Source: JBBDMC01 sp963775235
GTDB taxonomy: Bacteria > Pseudomonadota > Alphaproteobacteria > Rhizobiales > Kaistiaceae
Length of the DNA: 64,000 bases
Assembly: GCA_963775235.1 (NCBI GenBank)
Contig: CAVZHY010000004.1
Span: 124,001-188,000 of the forward strand
Reading direction: 5' to 3'
Below, one piece after another: positions 25,155 through 33,567 of the stretch. Every line of letters begins with the position of its first letter. The first letter of the stretch is position 1. Both the position numbers and the translations under genes were made by a program. Under the pieces are notes generated by a model, which saw only the letters and a program-made list of their open reading frames with translations, was not told where the DNA came from and did not search any database.

Positions 25155-25876
25155 GCGCGTGCGCGCTCCGCGGTGCCGCGCGGTTGGATCGCCTCGCCGA
25201 GCGTCCAGCGAGTCACACGCGCTATGAGCGCGGCGTGCCCCGGCGTCAGGATCGAGGCAGCGTCGTGGCCGAGGGAGAGATAGGAGCGCCGGCCGCCCGG
25301 CCCGTCCTTGATGAAGCCGACCGGCCACCAATCTGACCCGCCGGCAAGGCGCCCCTCGGCGATCACCTCGACGTCCGGCGCAACATGCAGGTCCTGGTAG
25401 AGTTCGTCGGTCACAGTGAATTCAGGAAGACCCTCGGCCAATGCGTGATTGGTCGGCAGTACCTCGACCGGTCCGATCGGTGGGTGGTGTGAGTGCCCCC
25501 AGCGCCAGGTGACGCCCAGCGTGTCGTGCCAGCCAGACCAATCGTCAAAGCAGATGCTGGCCGTATGAACGCCCAGAAGCGCCCCACCGCGTTGGAGGTG
25601 CGCGACAATGGCCTGTTGCCCTTCGCGAGAAAGGGACAGCGCCCACTCCGCGCGAAAAGGCTCGTATTTTTCGTGCTGGGTCATGCGCCAGCGAAGGCAA
25701 TGGATCGTGAGGAGGTCGAAGTCTCTGCCGGCGACCCGCCGCAATCCTGCTTCGACGTCGAACGTGATTTCGGAGACGACCCCATGGTCTGCCAGGACGT
25801 CGGCAAGGGCCCGGGCGCTTTCGTTGAACGGATGGTATATCCCGCCGGTGATGATGAGGTTGCGGCGCGTTGTCAT
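25151..25876 (-). CDS. ThuA-domain protein
   Basis: A 241-residue protein with the class-I glutamine-amidotransferase-like ThuA fold. Readable parts are LIITGGIYHPFNESARALAD, FDLLTIHCLRWRMTQ, QRGGALLGVHTASICFDDW and TWRWGHSHHPPIGPVEV, then GFIKDGPGGRRSYLSLGHDA. ThuA proteins take part in degradation of trehalose/ketosugars and other compounds, with unclear chemistry. Both ends overlap neighbouring genes by four bases, so it is an integral operon member and not an insertion. Confidence 0.9.
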   Translation of the reverse strand: MTTRRNLIITGGIYHPFNESARALADVLADHGVVSEITFDVEAGLRRVAGRDFDLLTIHCLRWRMTQHEKYEPFRAEWALSLSREGQQAIVAHLQRGGALLGVHTASICFDDWSGWHDTLGVTWRWGHSHHPPIGPVEVLPTNHALAEGLPEFTVTDELYQDLHVAPDVEVIAEGRLAGGSDWWPVGFIKDGPGGRRSYLSLGHDAASILTPGHAALIARVTRWTLGEAIQPRGTAERARA

Positions 25877-26625
25877 TTTGCGCGCTCCTTCGCATCGCGG
25901 GGTAGCTGGCTGAGCAGGCTGACGCAGACGCCACCATCAACCACGAGCTGGTGGCCGTTGATGTAGGAGGCATCTGCCGAGGCCAAGAACGCCACGGCGG
26001 CCGCCACGTCCTCGGCCTCTCCCAACCGGCGCGAGGGCACGGCCTCGCCACGAAGCTTGCGGATCGCAGGATCGGCATAGAAGGGCGTCGAAATCCCGGC
26101 GTCGATAAATCCCGGCGCGACGGCGTTGACGCGGAGGCCAAGCGGCCCCCACTCCTGAGCCATTTGTTCGACAAGCTTGGCAAGCCCCGCCTTGGCGGCG
26201 GGGTAGCCGCCCGAGTTGGGCCCGGACGTCACCGCGTTGATCGAGGTGATGGCGACAATCACGCCAGACCCGCGCGGGATCATTTTTCGCGCTGCAGCAC
26301 GCATGGTGACGAACGCGCCGATCAGGTTGATCTCGATCACGCGTCTGAAGTCAGCAAGGGCGATTTGGGAAAGCGGACCGAAACGCCCAATGCCGGCGTT
26401 GGCGACCAACAGATCAAGATCGCCGAAGGATTGGAGCGCGTCCTCCACCGCCGCCTCATCGGAAACGTCGGCCGTGAGCGCACGCGCGCCTATCGCCTGC
26501 GCCGCTTTCATGGTGGCGGCTTCGTCGAGATCGAGGAGCGCGACCCGCCAGCCAGATTTTGCCAGCCGGGTGCCAGTTGCCCGGCCGATGTCACCGGCAC
26601 CGCCGGTCACCACCGCGGACTTCAT
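25873..26625 (-). CDS. Short-chain dehydrogenase/reductase (SDR)
   Basis: A 250-residue classical SDR. Motifs are VVTGGAGDIGRATG (cofactor), LLVANAGIG, ITSINAVTSGPNSGGYPAAKAG (catalytic Ser, Tyr, Lys), NAVAPGFIDAGI and the C-terminal INGHQLVVDGG. Two in-frame starts exist; ATG 26625 is preferred because it makes the ATGA overlap seen at all neighbouring junctions, while ATG 26634 would overlap the P450 gene more deeply. It probably oxidises a hydroxylated product of the P450s. Confidence 0.94.
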   Translation of the reverse strand: MKSAVVTGGAGDIGRATGTRLAKSGWRVALLDLDEAATMKAAQAIGARALTADVSDEAAVEDALQSFGDLDLLVANAGIGRFGPLSQIALADFRRVIEINLIGAFVTMRAAARKMIPRGSGVIVAITSINAVTSGPNSGGYPAAKAGLAKLVEQMAQEWGPLGLRVNAVAPGFIDAGISTPFYADPAIRKLRGEAVPSRRLGEAEDVAAAVAFLASADASYINGHQLVVDGGVCVSLLSQLPRDAKERAK

Positions 26626-27854
26626 TCTGGCCACCTCAGCTCAGGGTCGAAGACAACCGGGTACCGGCCCCAATTTGGCCGTTGGGTATACGTCGCCTCC
26701 GTCGGAGGATCAGAGGAGTCGGGCCTTGCCCCCTCGGCGAGCAGGCGGCGTACAAACAACGTGACGATTCCGTACTGATGTGTCTCGGGCGTGCTCGTCG
26801 GGATGGGCAGAACGCCGCCATCGAGATCGCGGCCGAGACACGCATGGGGCCCTGAGCCGAAAGTGAGTCCGAAGGGCAATCGGCCGGTCGGGATCGCACG
26901 ATGGGGATCAAATTCGTGCGCCGTCGGACCGAACGCCCCGGGATCTCGGTTTGATGCGGCGAGATCGATAACAACGAGGTCGGACTCGCTCAGTTCGCCG
27001 GCGCCATCCAGCGAAATGGGGCAGACCGGTTTCCGCCATGAGACGGGGCTCGCCGGATGGAGGCGAAGGCTCTCATGGACGCATCGCTGGACGAAAAGCG
27101 GATCACGCTTCATCCGCTCCCCATCCTCGGGATGAGCGCGCCGCCAGTTGAAGATCTCATGCATCGCATGCGTCGTCGAGTTGGCGGTCGAGTGCGCGCC
27201 GGCCTGGAGGTAGAACGCGATCTCGCGACGCAGCACGTCGGGCGGCATGTCGAGTTGGTCTTCGTTGCGCAGCAGCACCGTGAGCACGTCACGCGGCAAC
27301 GCGTCCTCGGCGATTTCTCCCGCCCGGAACCTCTCGAGCAGTGCTTGTCGACGGGCGATCGAAGGGGCGAGGAAGGTTTTGTCGAATTTTTCCAACGCAT
27401 GGCGGACCTCGCCGCGGACTTCCTCGCGGTTCCGCCGCGAATGGACCAGCGTCGCGCCCTCACTGAACGTGACAACGAGCTTGAGGAGCGCCTCGGTCTC
27501 CTGCGCCGACCGCTGCGGCCGATCGATGCCGGCGAAGTCGGCGGTAAGATTCATCGTCACCCGATAGCCGAGATCGACAAGATCGGCCCAGCCGGCCGCC
27601 ACGGCTGAAGCGATGGTTTCCTCAAGCGTGCGAGGGAAGACCTCGGTCTCGTACCAGCGGAAGAAATTGCGGCGAAATACCTTGAACTCGAGCATTCGGC
27701 GGCTCCGGTGTGCATCGCCGTGGAGGACCAACAGAACGTCCTCCATGATGACCGCGCCTTCGTCGTAGAGCGCCTGCGCCAGATTGGGATTACGAAGCGC
27801 CGCGACGGCTTCGTCGGGATGGCTGAGGGTAATCGTGCGCATCGGCGAGCTCAT
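26622..27854 (-). CDS. Cytochrome P450 (first of a tandem pair), non-canonical I-helix
   Basis: A 410-residue soluble bacterial P450. The heme-ligand loop FGSGPHACLGRDL carries the axial cysteine, HESLRLHP is the K-helix ExxR, and DPHRAIPTGRLPFG is the meander. In the I-helix, LQAGAHSTANSTTHAM replaces the usual AGxDT/AGxET: a histidine stands at the acidic position and serine at the threonine. This suggests altered proton delivery or non-monooxygenase chemistry. It is clearly paralogous to the adjacent P450 (shared FPRTLEET, LTADF, GIDRP). No ferredoxin or reductase gene is nearby. Four-base overlaps link it to both neighbours. Confidence 0.95.
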   Translation of the reverse strand: MSSPMRTITLSHPDEAVAALRNPNLAQALYDEGAVIMEDVLLVLHGDAHRSRRMLEFKVFRRNFFRWYETEVFPRTLEETIASAVAAGWADLVDLGYRVTMNLTADFAGIDRPQRSAQETEALLKLVVTFSEGATLVHSRRNREEVRGEVRHALEKFDKTFLAPSIARRQALLERFRAGEIAEDALPRDVLTVLLRNEDQLDMPPDVLRREIAFYLQAGAHSTANSTTHAMHEIFNWRRAHPEDGERMKRDPLFVQRCVHESLRLHPASPVSWRKPVCPISLDGAGELSESDLVVIDLAASNRDPGAFGPTAHEFDPHRAIPTGRLPFGLTFGSGPHACLGRDLDGGVLPIPTSTPETHQYGIVTLFVRRLLAEGARPDSSDPPTEATYTQRPNWGRYPVVFDPELRWPE

Positions 27855-29107
27855 CGGCCAAGGAGAACCGGATAGGACGCCCAGTTGGGGCGGCCAGATG
27901 CCAGGTCCATCCGCGGGGGGGCGGCGGGATCCGGCCGCGCTTTGGCGTCGATGAGCGCCAGAAGGATCAGCGCGATCGTGCCGTAGTGATGGTTCTGCGG
28001 GTCGGTATCCGGCTGCGGCAGCACGCCCGCGGCGAGATTGCGGCCGATGCAGGCGTGCATCCCGGTACCGAAGGACAGCCCGTAAGGGCCGCTGGGATAC
28101 TCGGTCCGTCGTGGGTTGAAAGTCTCCGCATCGGCGCCAAACACCTCGCGATCCTTGTTGGCGGCAAGGAGGTCGATGACGATCTGATCGTCGGGGGTGA
28201 GCTTGCTGCCGCCCGGTAGCTCAATGGGCCCGGTCGGCCGCCTCCGGGCGATTGGACTCGACGGATGCAGCCGGATGCTCTCGTGCGCGCAGCGCTGGAC
28301 AAAAAGCCGGTCCGATTTCAGCCGCGTGGCGTCCTCGGGGTGGTGCTTCATCCACTCGAAGAGTTCATGCATCGCATGGGTCATCGAATGGATGGAGGTA
28401 AATGCGCCGGCGAGCAGGAAGAAAGCCATCTCCTTCATCAGCACATCGTGGGGAGCGCTCGCCGTCACCTCGTTTTGGAGAAGCGCCGTGAGGACGTCGC
28501 GGGGGAGGTCGTCTTCGGAGCGTTTGCCGGCCTCCACCTCCCGCAAGAGCGCGCGGCGTCGATTTTCCGACGGGCTGTAGAAGAGGCGATCGAAGTCGTC
28601 GAGTCCGCTCTGGATCTCGCGCTTGATCGGCTCCTTATCGAGCGTGGTCTGGCCGAGGGTCGGCGCCTTGCCGAAGGTCCGCAGCAGGCGGAGAAGGGTC
28701 ATGGTCTCTTCCGCCGTCCGTTCAGGCCGATCGATGCCCGAGAAATCGGCCGTCAGGTTCAACATGATGCGGTAGCCGATGTCGACAAGGTCGCCTGCGC
28801 CGCTTGCGATGAAGGGTGAGAGCGTCTCCTCCAGAGTGCGTGGGAAAATGGCGGTTTCGTAGTACCGGAAGAAGTCGCGGCGGAAGACTCTGGTCTCGAC
28901 GGTGCGGCGGGTGCGGTGCTCGGCGCCGTGCAGGTTCACCAGAACCTTCGCCATCAGGATCGCGGCCTCGTCGTAGAGCGCCTGCTTCAAGTCGGCCCGG
29001 CGCAAGAGGCTGTCCGCTTCCTTGTATGATCGCACAGTAATGGTCTGCACGGCTCCCCCCTTCGCCACGTGCCGATCGGCATCGACGCTTACATCGACTG
29101 GCGTCAA
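27851..29107 (-). CDS. Cytochrome P450 (second of a tandem pair), non-canonical I-helix
   Basis: A 418-residue P450. The heme loop is LSFGTGMHACIGRNLAAG, the K-helix is AHESIRLHPSSP and the I-helix is LLAGAFTSIHSMTHAM. Here the acidic residue expected before the I-helix threonine is phenylalanine, while Thr itself is present. Shared blocks with the downstream P450 (ETRVFRRDFFRYYET, TLEETLSPF, NLTADFSGIDRPERTAEET) show an internal duplication followed by divergence. Both may act on the same substrate skeleton or form a heterodimer. The start ATG/GTG region overlaps the amidohydrolase stop by four bases. Confidence 0.95.
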   Translation of the reverse strand: MTPVDVSVDADRHVAKGGAVQTITVRSYKEADSLLRRADLKQALYDEAAILMAKVLVNLHGAEHRTRRTVETRVFRRDFFRYYETAIFPRTLEETLSPFIASGAGDLVDIGYRIMLNLTADFSGIDRPERTAEETMTLLRLLRTFGKAPTLGQTTLDKEPIKREIQSGLDDFDRLFYSPSENRRRALLREVEAGKRSEDDLPRDVLTALLQNEVTASAPHDVLMKEMAFFLLAGAFTSIHSMTHAMHELFEWMKHHPEDATRLKSDRLFVQRCAHESIRLHPSSPIARRRPTGPIELPGGSKLTPDDQIVIDLLAANKDREVFGADAETFNPRRTEYPSGPYGLSFGTGMHACIGRNLAAGVLPQPDTDPQNHHYGTIALILLALIDAKARPDPAAPPRMDLASGRPNWASYPVLLGR

Positions 29108-30477
29108 TGCAACTCCTCGATCACCAGCTCGCGGTTGACGGGCGGCCGGGTGTTGGAGAAGGCGAGTTCACGGCTGAGATGCTTCCCCATCGTCGCGAGG
29201 CGCCATCCAGGAATGTTCTTCCGGGACGGCAGCGGCGAAAGATCCTTGGTAACGCCGGCGATCATGACGTGCTTGATCCGGTCGGTTTCGCCGAGGATCG
29301 TCACATCCAGGGAAGGATCGCCATCGACGCAGATGATGTCAGCCTGGTGGCCAGGCAGGATCGCTCCGACCTTCCCCAGCATCTTCAGGCCGAAGGCGCT
29401 GGCCTGGGTTCCGGCATGCAGCGCTTCGAGCTCAGTCATGCCGAAATAGCGGACGAACACCTCCATTTCGCGGTAATGCCAATCGCCATAAGGCACCATG
29501 GAGAAGCCGGATTCGCTGCCGGTCAGCAGCGGTACACCTGCCCGATAGGCACGGGTGAGCGCGTCGGCGCTGTCAGTGATCTCATGCTCGAAATGCGCCA
29601 CGAGAGACGGATCGGTCCCGAGCTTGGAACCGAAGTCCACCATGTTCGCCTGGAAGGTGAGTGCGGGCGAGATCGGGATCTTGCGTTCCACCACCGCTTC
29701 GAGCGCCCGTTCGTCCATGTTGGTGGCGTGGAAGATGAGATCAAAGCCAGAGGTCGCCGCCCGGTACGTCGCTTCCCCCCCGCGGCAATGGCCCATGACT
29801 GGAGTGTCGAGTTCGTGCGCAGTGTCGCACAGGAGTTTCAGCTCCTCGGCCGTCCACACGCACATCTCACCCTTGCGTGCGAGTCGCGGCACGATCCCGG
29901 TGACATGAACCTTGATCCAATCGGCACCATGTTTGATCTGGCGCCGCACCTCCGCAACGATCTCGTCCTTGTCGCGGACGGTCTTGTAGTATCCGGTCAC
30001 GCCATCGTCGCTGACCAACCGACCGGCGGTGCCGCCGACCGTTGTGGTCAGCGCGTAAGCACCGCACGACATCCGCGGTCCCTCGACGACCCCCGCTTCG
30101 ATTGCGTCGCGAAGGTCGATCATGTTCTCGAAGGTCGAATCCGGATCCAGAATCCCCGTGACGCCGGCGCGAAGAAGCTTGCGGGCGTTGTAGGCGGCGA
30201 CCAGGGCGGAGAGGGCGTTCCGCCGATGGTAGAAAATCTCGGCGTTCGAGCCGGCATCGTCGAACGCAAGATGGCAGTGTGTGTCGATCAGTCCGGGCAT
30301 GACCGTCATGCCCCGCACCTCAAGCTTCTGCGCTCGGCGCACATGGGCCGCGCGCTTGTCGGCCTCATCGCCAACGGCGACGATCGTGCTCCCTTCGACC
30401 AATACTGATCCGGAACGGGGTGCCGCGCCGGTGCCGTCAATGATGTTGCCGCCGGCGATCAGAAGCATTTCGGTCAT
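29104..30477 (-). CDS. Metal-dependent amidohydrolase (imidazolonepropionase-like)
   Basis: A 457-residue amidohydrolase of the composite beta-sandwich/TIM-barrel class. The N-terminal sandwich LLIAGGNIIDGTGAAPRSGS leads to the metal motif MPGLIDTHCHLAFDD, then WIKVHVTGI (the lysine position), PVMGHCRGGEA and LIFHATNMDE (histidine ligands), LLTGSESG in place of a more usual TD/GTD, and the C-terminal GAILPGHQADIICVDGDP. It hydrolyses amide, lactam or ester bonds, possibly opening a ring. It is joined to both neighbours by 4-base overlaps. Confidence 0.93.
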   Translation of the reverse strand: MTEMLLIAGGNIIDGTGAAPRSGSVLVEGSTIVAVGDEADKRAAHVRRAQKLEVRGMTVMPGLIDTHCHLAFDDAGSNAEIFYHRRNALSALVAAYNARKLLRAGVTGILDPDSTFENMIDLRDAIEAGVVEGPRMSCGAYALTTTVGGTAGRLVSDDGVTGYYKTVRDKDEIVAEVRRQIKHGADWIKVHVTGIVPRLARKGEMCVWTAEELKLLCDTAHELDTPVMGHCRGGEATYRAATSGFDLIFHATNMDERALEAVVERKIPISPALTFQANMVDFGSKLGTDPSLVAHFEHEITDSADALTRAYRAGVPLLTGSESGFSMVPYGDWHYREMEVFVRYFGMTELEALHAGTQASAFGLKMLGKVGAILPGHQADIICVDGDPSLDVTILGETDRIKHVMIAGVTKDLSPLPSRKNIPGWRLATMGKHLSRELAFSNTRPPVNRELVIEELH

Positions 30478-31523
30478 GAGACACCCCCTTCCTGGACGGA
30501 TGCGACTTGGCCTAAGGCCCGTTCTTCAGCGCGCCTGAAAAGCCGCCGCGCGTTGTCGGCGAGATAAGGCTCCGGGTGGTGCGCCTCGGCGGCATCGGGT
30601 GCGTCCCAGCCGGCGAAGTTCGTCCCGTACAGGAGCCGGTCGCGGCCGACGATCGAGATGAGCAGATCGAGGGCGGCTTGGCTGTTGAGATGGTTGTCGA
30701 GCCAGAGACGGGCGAAGCGATCCTCGAAGGCGCCGTCGGCGCGCAGCGTCGTTGGGGACCAAGGGCGCTTTCGCGCCGCTTTGGCCATCCGCCCGATCAA
30801 GTACCCCGTCGAGCCGCCGCCGTGGCTCAAACACAGATCCAGTCTGGGATGGCGGTCCAGGACGCCGCCGTAAATAAGTGTCGCCGCCGCGATTGCCTCC
30901 TGGGCGGCGAAGCCGACCACGACGTCAAGGTCGAAACGGCGAAGGTTGGGATCCGCCGGCGGGCCGTCAATGCCCGCTGGCCCAGGATGAATGAAGAGCG
31001 GAACTCCGAGGTCTACTGCGGTTTCATACAGCCGATCGAAGTGGGCGCTGTCGAGCGGATGAGGCGAATCGGAGCCCAAATAGCCGCCCAAGAAACCGAG
31101 ATCGACGACCGAGCGCTTCAGCTCCTCGCAAGCCGCTGCGCTGTCCTGAACCGGAAGTGCGGCAAAGGCGGCGAGACGGCCGCGATGATGAGCAATCATC
31201 CGAGCCAGCAAGTCGTTATGCGTCCGGCAAAAGCGGATCGCCTCCTTGGCCGGGATGAAATGAAAATACGTGAGGGGGTTGGGCGAGAGAATCTGAAAAT
31301 CGATCCCCGCCTCAGTCATCCGCCGGAGCCGCAGCTCGACATCCATAAAGGGGCTGCCGACGTAGCGCACCCCGTCAAGTTGGTAGTCGCCGACGCGAAA
31401 CCAGGGCTGCCCGGACTCGGACGCCCCGATTGTCGGTCCGTAGGCTTCCGCCGCGCCCATCGTCTCGGCGATGACCACGTGGGCATGGACGTCGATGACG
31501 GACGCACCGCCGATGCCACTCAT
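30474..31523 (-). CDS. Amidohydrolase_2 (ACMSD-like decarboxylase/hydrolase)
   Basis: A 349-residue TIM-barrel protein of the amidohydrolase-2 family, which includes aminocarboxymuconate-semialdehyde decarboxylase and gamma-resorcylate decarboxylase. Motifs are VIDVHAHVVI (HxH metal site), RRMTEAGIDFQILSPNP, GVPLFIHPGPAGIDGPP (His), LCLSHGGGSTGYLIGRM (His) and LLYGTNFAGWDAP, where the canonical GSD catalytic Asp position reads GTN, so the metal site is atypical. It opens the long operon. ATG 31523 was taken; a TTG 18 bases upstream is an alternative. A hairpin lies in the leader. Confidence 0.92.
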   Translation of the reverse strand: MSGIGGASVIDVHAHVVIAETMGAAEAYGPTIGASESGQPWFRVGDYQLDGVRYVGSPFMDVELRLRRMTEAGIDFQILSPNPLTYFHFIPAKEAIRFCRTHNDLLARMIAHHRGRLAAFAALPVQDSAAACEELKRSVVDLGFLGGYLGSDSPHPLDSAHFDRLYETAVDLGVPLFIHPGPAGIDGPPADPNLRRFDLDVVVGFAAQEAIAAATLIYGGVLDRHPRLDLCLSHGGGSTGYLIGRMAKAARKRPWSPTTLRADGAFEDRFARLWLDNHLNSQAALDLLISIVGRDRLLYGTNFAGWDAPDAAEAHHPEPYLADNARRLFRRAEERALGQVASVQEGGVS

Positions 31524-31577
31524 CGACCGGCGCACCCGCAACTACGGTCCCTCTCGCGTGCCATCAATCCTCCCGAC

Positions 31578-31637
31578 GGGACGGCATCTCCCCGCCGTCC
31601 CAAAGTCCTTTCCATTTCGATAACATCGCTTTCGATG
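31578..31637. promoter_or_regulatory. Operon leader hairpin and candidate MarR operator
   Basis: The divergent region between the 14-gene operon and the MarR gene contains a perfect stem-loop, GGGACGGC (31578-31585) and GCCGTCCC (31594-31601) with an 8-base loop, in the operon leader. Next to it are two TTTCGAT repeats around CATCG-CTTT-CGATG (31624-31637). The latter is a possible binding site for the adjacent MarR protein. Both assignments rest on symmetry and location. Confidence 0.5.
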
Positions 31638-31754
31638 CATCACAAGGAGGCGAGGCGGCTAGGCATTGCCGGCAAAGCCTTGCGCGCACGCCGCAGCTAG
31701 TGGAGATTGCCACCCCGCCGTGCCGGGTGAACGGCAGAGGAGTTGGGACGCCTG

Positions 31755-32303
31755 ATGGAAAAGACTGCGGAGCGACGAGCCTCTGCCGCCGATCGTGCTG
31801 AGCCTGTCGGCGGGGCCGGGACCACTGCGCATGTCAGTTCTGGCAAAGACCGCCTGCCGCCTGTCGTGGAGCGCGTGACCTTCCTGACACACCGCGTCGA
31901 CGCCAGGATCGCGCAGGTCTGCAATCCGGTATTCGCCCGCTACGACGTCGACATCTACAGCTCGCGCATTCTGGCGCTGTTGCTGGAGCGGACGGAAATG
32001 CGCGTAGGCGAGCTTGTCGACCTCATGGTGCTGCCCCAATCGACAATTTCACACCAGCTTCAGCGGCTGGAGAAGCGGGGGCTGATCCGCCGCCGCCGGA
32101 CGCGCTCCGACAACCGCTCTGTCGCCGTAACGCTCACCGCTCAGGGCCGCCGAAGGGCCGAGCAGTGCAATGACCTGTCGGTTGCGGTCTACCGCAGGAT
32201 TATCGCCGATTTTGACGGTCGGGAAATCGATGATCTGACCCGACTGCTCACAAAGATGTTCGATACCCTTGAGAGCTTCTCCCTTCCGGAAGCGAACGAG
32301 TGA
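31755..32303 (+). CDS. MarR-family transcriptional regulator
   Basis: A 182-residue dimeric winged-helix regulator. The DNA-binding part reads YSSRILALLLERTEMRVGEL, LPQSTISHQLQRLEKRGLI and RRRTRSDNRSVAVTLTAQG (recognition helix and wing), followed by a dimerisation helix with LTRLLTKMFDTLESF. The N-terminal 35 residues are disordered-looking; ATG 31755 was chosen over TTG 31743. It is transcribed divergently from the P450/LIV operon and is the only regulator next to it, making it the probable repressor responding to the pathway substrate. Confidence 0.93.
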   Translation: MEKTAERRASAADRAEPVGGAGTTAHVSSGKDRLPPVVERVTFLTHRVDARIAQVCNPVFARYDVDIYSSRILALLLERTEMRVGELVDLMVLPQSTISHQLQRLEKRGLIRRRRTRSDNRSVAVTLTAQGRRRAEQCNDLSVAVYRRIIADFDGREIDDLTRLLTKMFDTLESFSLPEANE

Positions 32304-32393
32304 ACGATTGGTCGCCGGAGATACGTTACTGCCGCGTTCTGCCATACCAGGTGAATTCGGGCGTTCGCACGTCTGCCGCATGTAGCCCTAGCC

Positions 32394-33518
32394 CTAGATG
32401 AGTTGGTCGAGCATTTCTTTGGAGAACGGCCGCAGTTGATCCACCTGGCCGGTCTCAACCTTGTGCGCCCAGTCGGGGTTGGCGAGGAGCGCGCGACCCA
32501 GTGCAATCAAGTCGAAATCGCCGCGATCGAGCGCTTCGGCGACGCGTATGACCTCCTGCGGTACGACGTCAGCTCGTATCTTGCCCATCTTGGACTTGAA
32601 CTCATTGCTTAGAGTGACCGAACCGACTGCCATGACCGGCTTGCCGGTGATCTGCTTCGTCCACGCCGATAGCGTTCGCGAGTCGCCGGCGAACGCGGGC
32701 TCCCAGTAGCGGCGGGTCGAGCAGTGAAAGAGGTCCACGCCAGCAGCGGCGAGGGGCATGAGCAAGGCAGACAATTCATCCGGCGTAACCGCAATTCTCG
32801 CGTCGTAGTCGAGTTGCTTCCACTGCGAGAAGCGGAAGCCGATTGCGAAGTCCGGACCGACGCGCCGCCTCACCTCCCGGACCAGGTCAGCGGCAAAGCG
32901 CGCTCGATCCCGTCCATAGATGTCGGTTCGAATGTTGGTAGAGCCCCACAAGAACTGGTCGATGAGATACCCGTGGGCGGCGTGAAGCTCGATGCCGTCG
33001 AAACTAGCCTGTTGGGCGGCGACCGCAGCAGCAGCGAAAGCATCGATGGTCAGATCGATATCGCGAGGCGTCATTGCCCGGCCGTATGGCCGACCAGGCC
33101 CCGCCATCCCCGATGGACTGATACGCACCAGCGAGCGAAGCGAGTCCGTCATTCCGATCAGCGACGGCTCGAAGGCGCCGACGTGCCAAAGCTGCGCCAG
33201 GATTGCGGCCCCGCAGCCATGCACCCGGTTGACGACTTGCCGCCAACCGGCCCTGACGTCCTCGCCGTAGAAACGTGGCACAGATCCGCCAAAGGCCCCG
33301 ACGGCGTCGGGTGCCGACCCCTCGGTTATGACGAGGCCGACGCCGCCTGCGGCACGACGCTCGTAGTAGGCCGCCATCGCCTCGGTCGGCACGCCCTTGG
33401 ACGCCCTCTCTCGCGTCATCGGCGCCATCGCGACGCGGTTGCGACTCTTGAGTGGCCCGGAACTGAATCCGCGGAAAAGCGGAGCCACCGCGCCCCGCCA
33501 TTGGCTTGGCGTTCTCAC
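32394..33518 (-). CDS. NADH:flavin oxidoreductase (Old Yellow Enzyme family)
   Basis: A 374-residue FMN-dependent oxidoreductase TIM barrel. Motifs include RNRVAMAPMTRERA, YYERRAAGGVGLVITEGS, AQLWHVGAFEP, GIELHAAHGYLIDQFL (active-site His pair region), STNIRTDIYG and, for the phosphate of FMN, ALGRALLANPDW. OYE-type enzymes reduce activated C=C bonds. The start is uncertain: GTG 33518 precedes the first recognisable segment and avoids deep overlap with the upstream SDR remnant, but a longer form is open. It lies in an operon with the SDR and PIG-L genes. Confidence 0.9.
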   Translation of the reverse strand: MRTPSQWRGAVAPLFRGFSSGPLKSRNRVAMAPMTRERASKGVPTEAMAAYYERRAAGGVGLVITEGSAPDAVGAFGGSVPRFYGEDVRAGWRQVVNRVHGCGAAILAQLWHVGAFEPSLIGMTDSLRSLVRISPSGMAGPGRPYGRAMTPRDIDLTIDAFAAAAVAAQQASFDGIELHAAHGYLIDQFLWGSTNIRTDIYGRDRARFAADLVREVRRRVGPDFAIGFRFSQWKQLDYDARIAVTPDELSALLMPLAAAGVDLFHCSTRRYWEPAFAGDSRTLSAWTKQITGKPVMAVGSVTLSNEFKSKMGKIRADVVPQEVIRVAEALDRGDFDLIALGRALLANPDWAHKVETGQVDQLRPFSKEMLDQLI

Positions 33519-33567
33519 CTTCTCAGTTGCGTCATCGAGCAAGGTCAGGAAGTCCTTACGGCGAGCC

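Noticed and set aside
29107..30408. 433-codon plus-strand open frame
   Set aside because: It is antisense to the amidohydrolase gene and has no family features.
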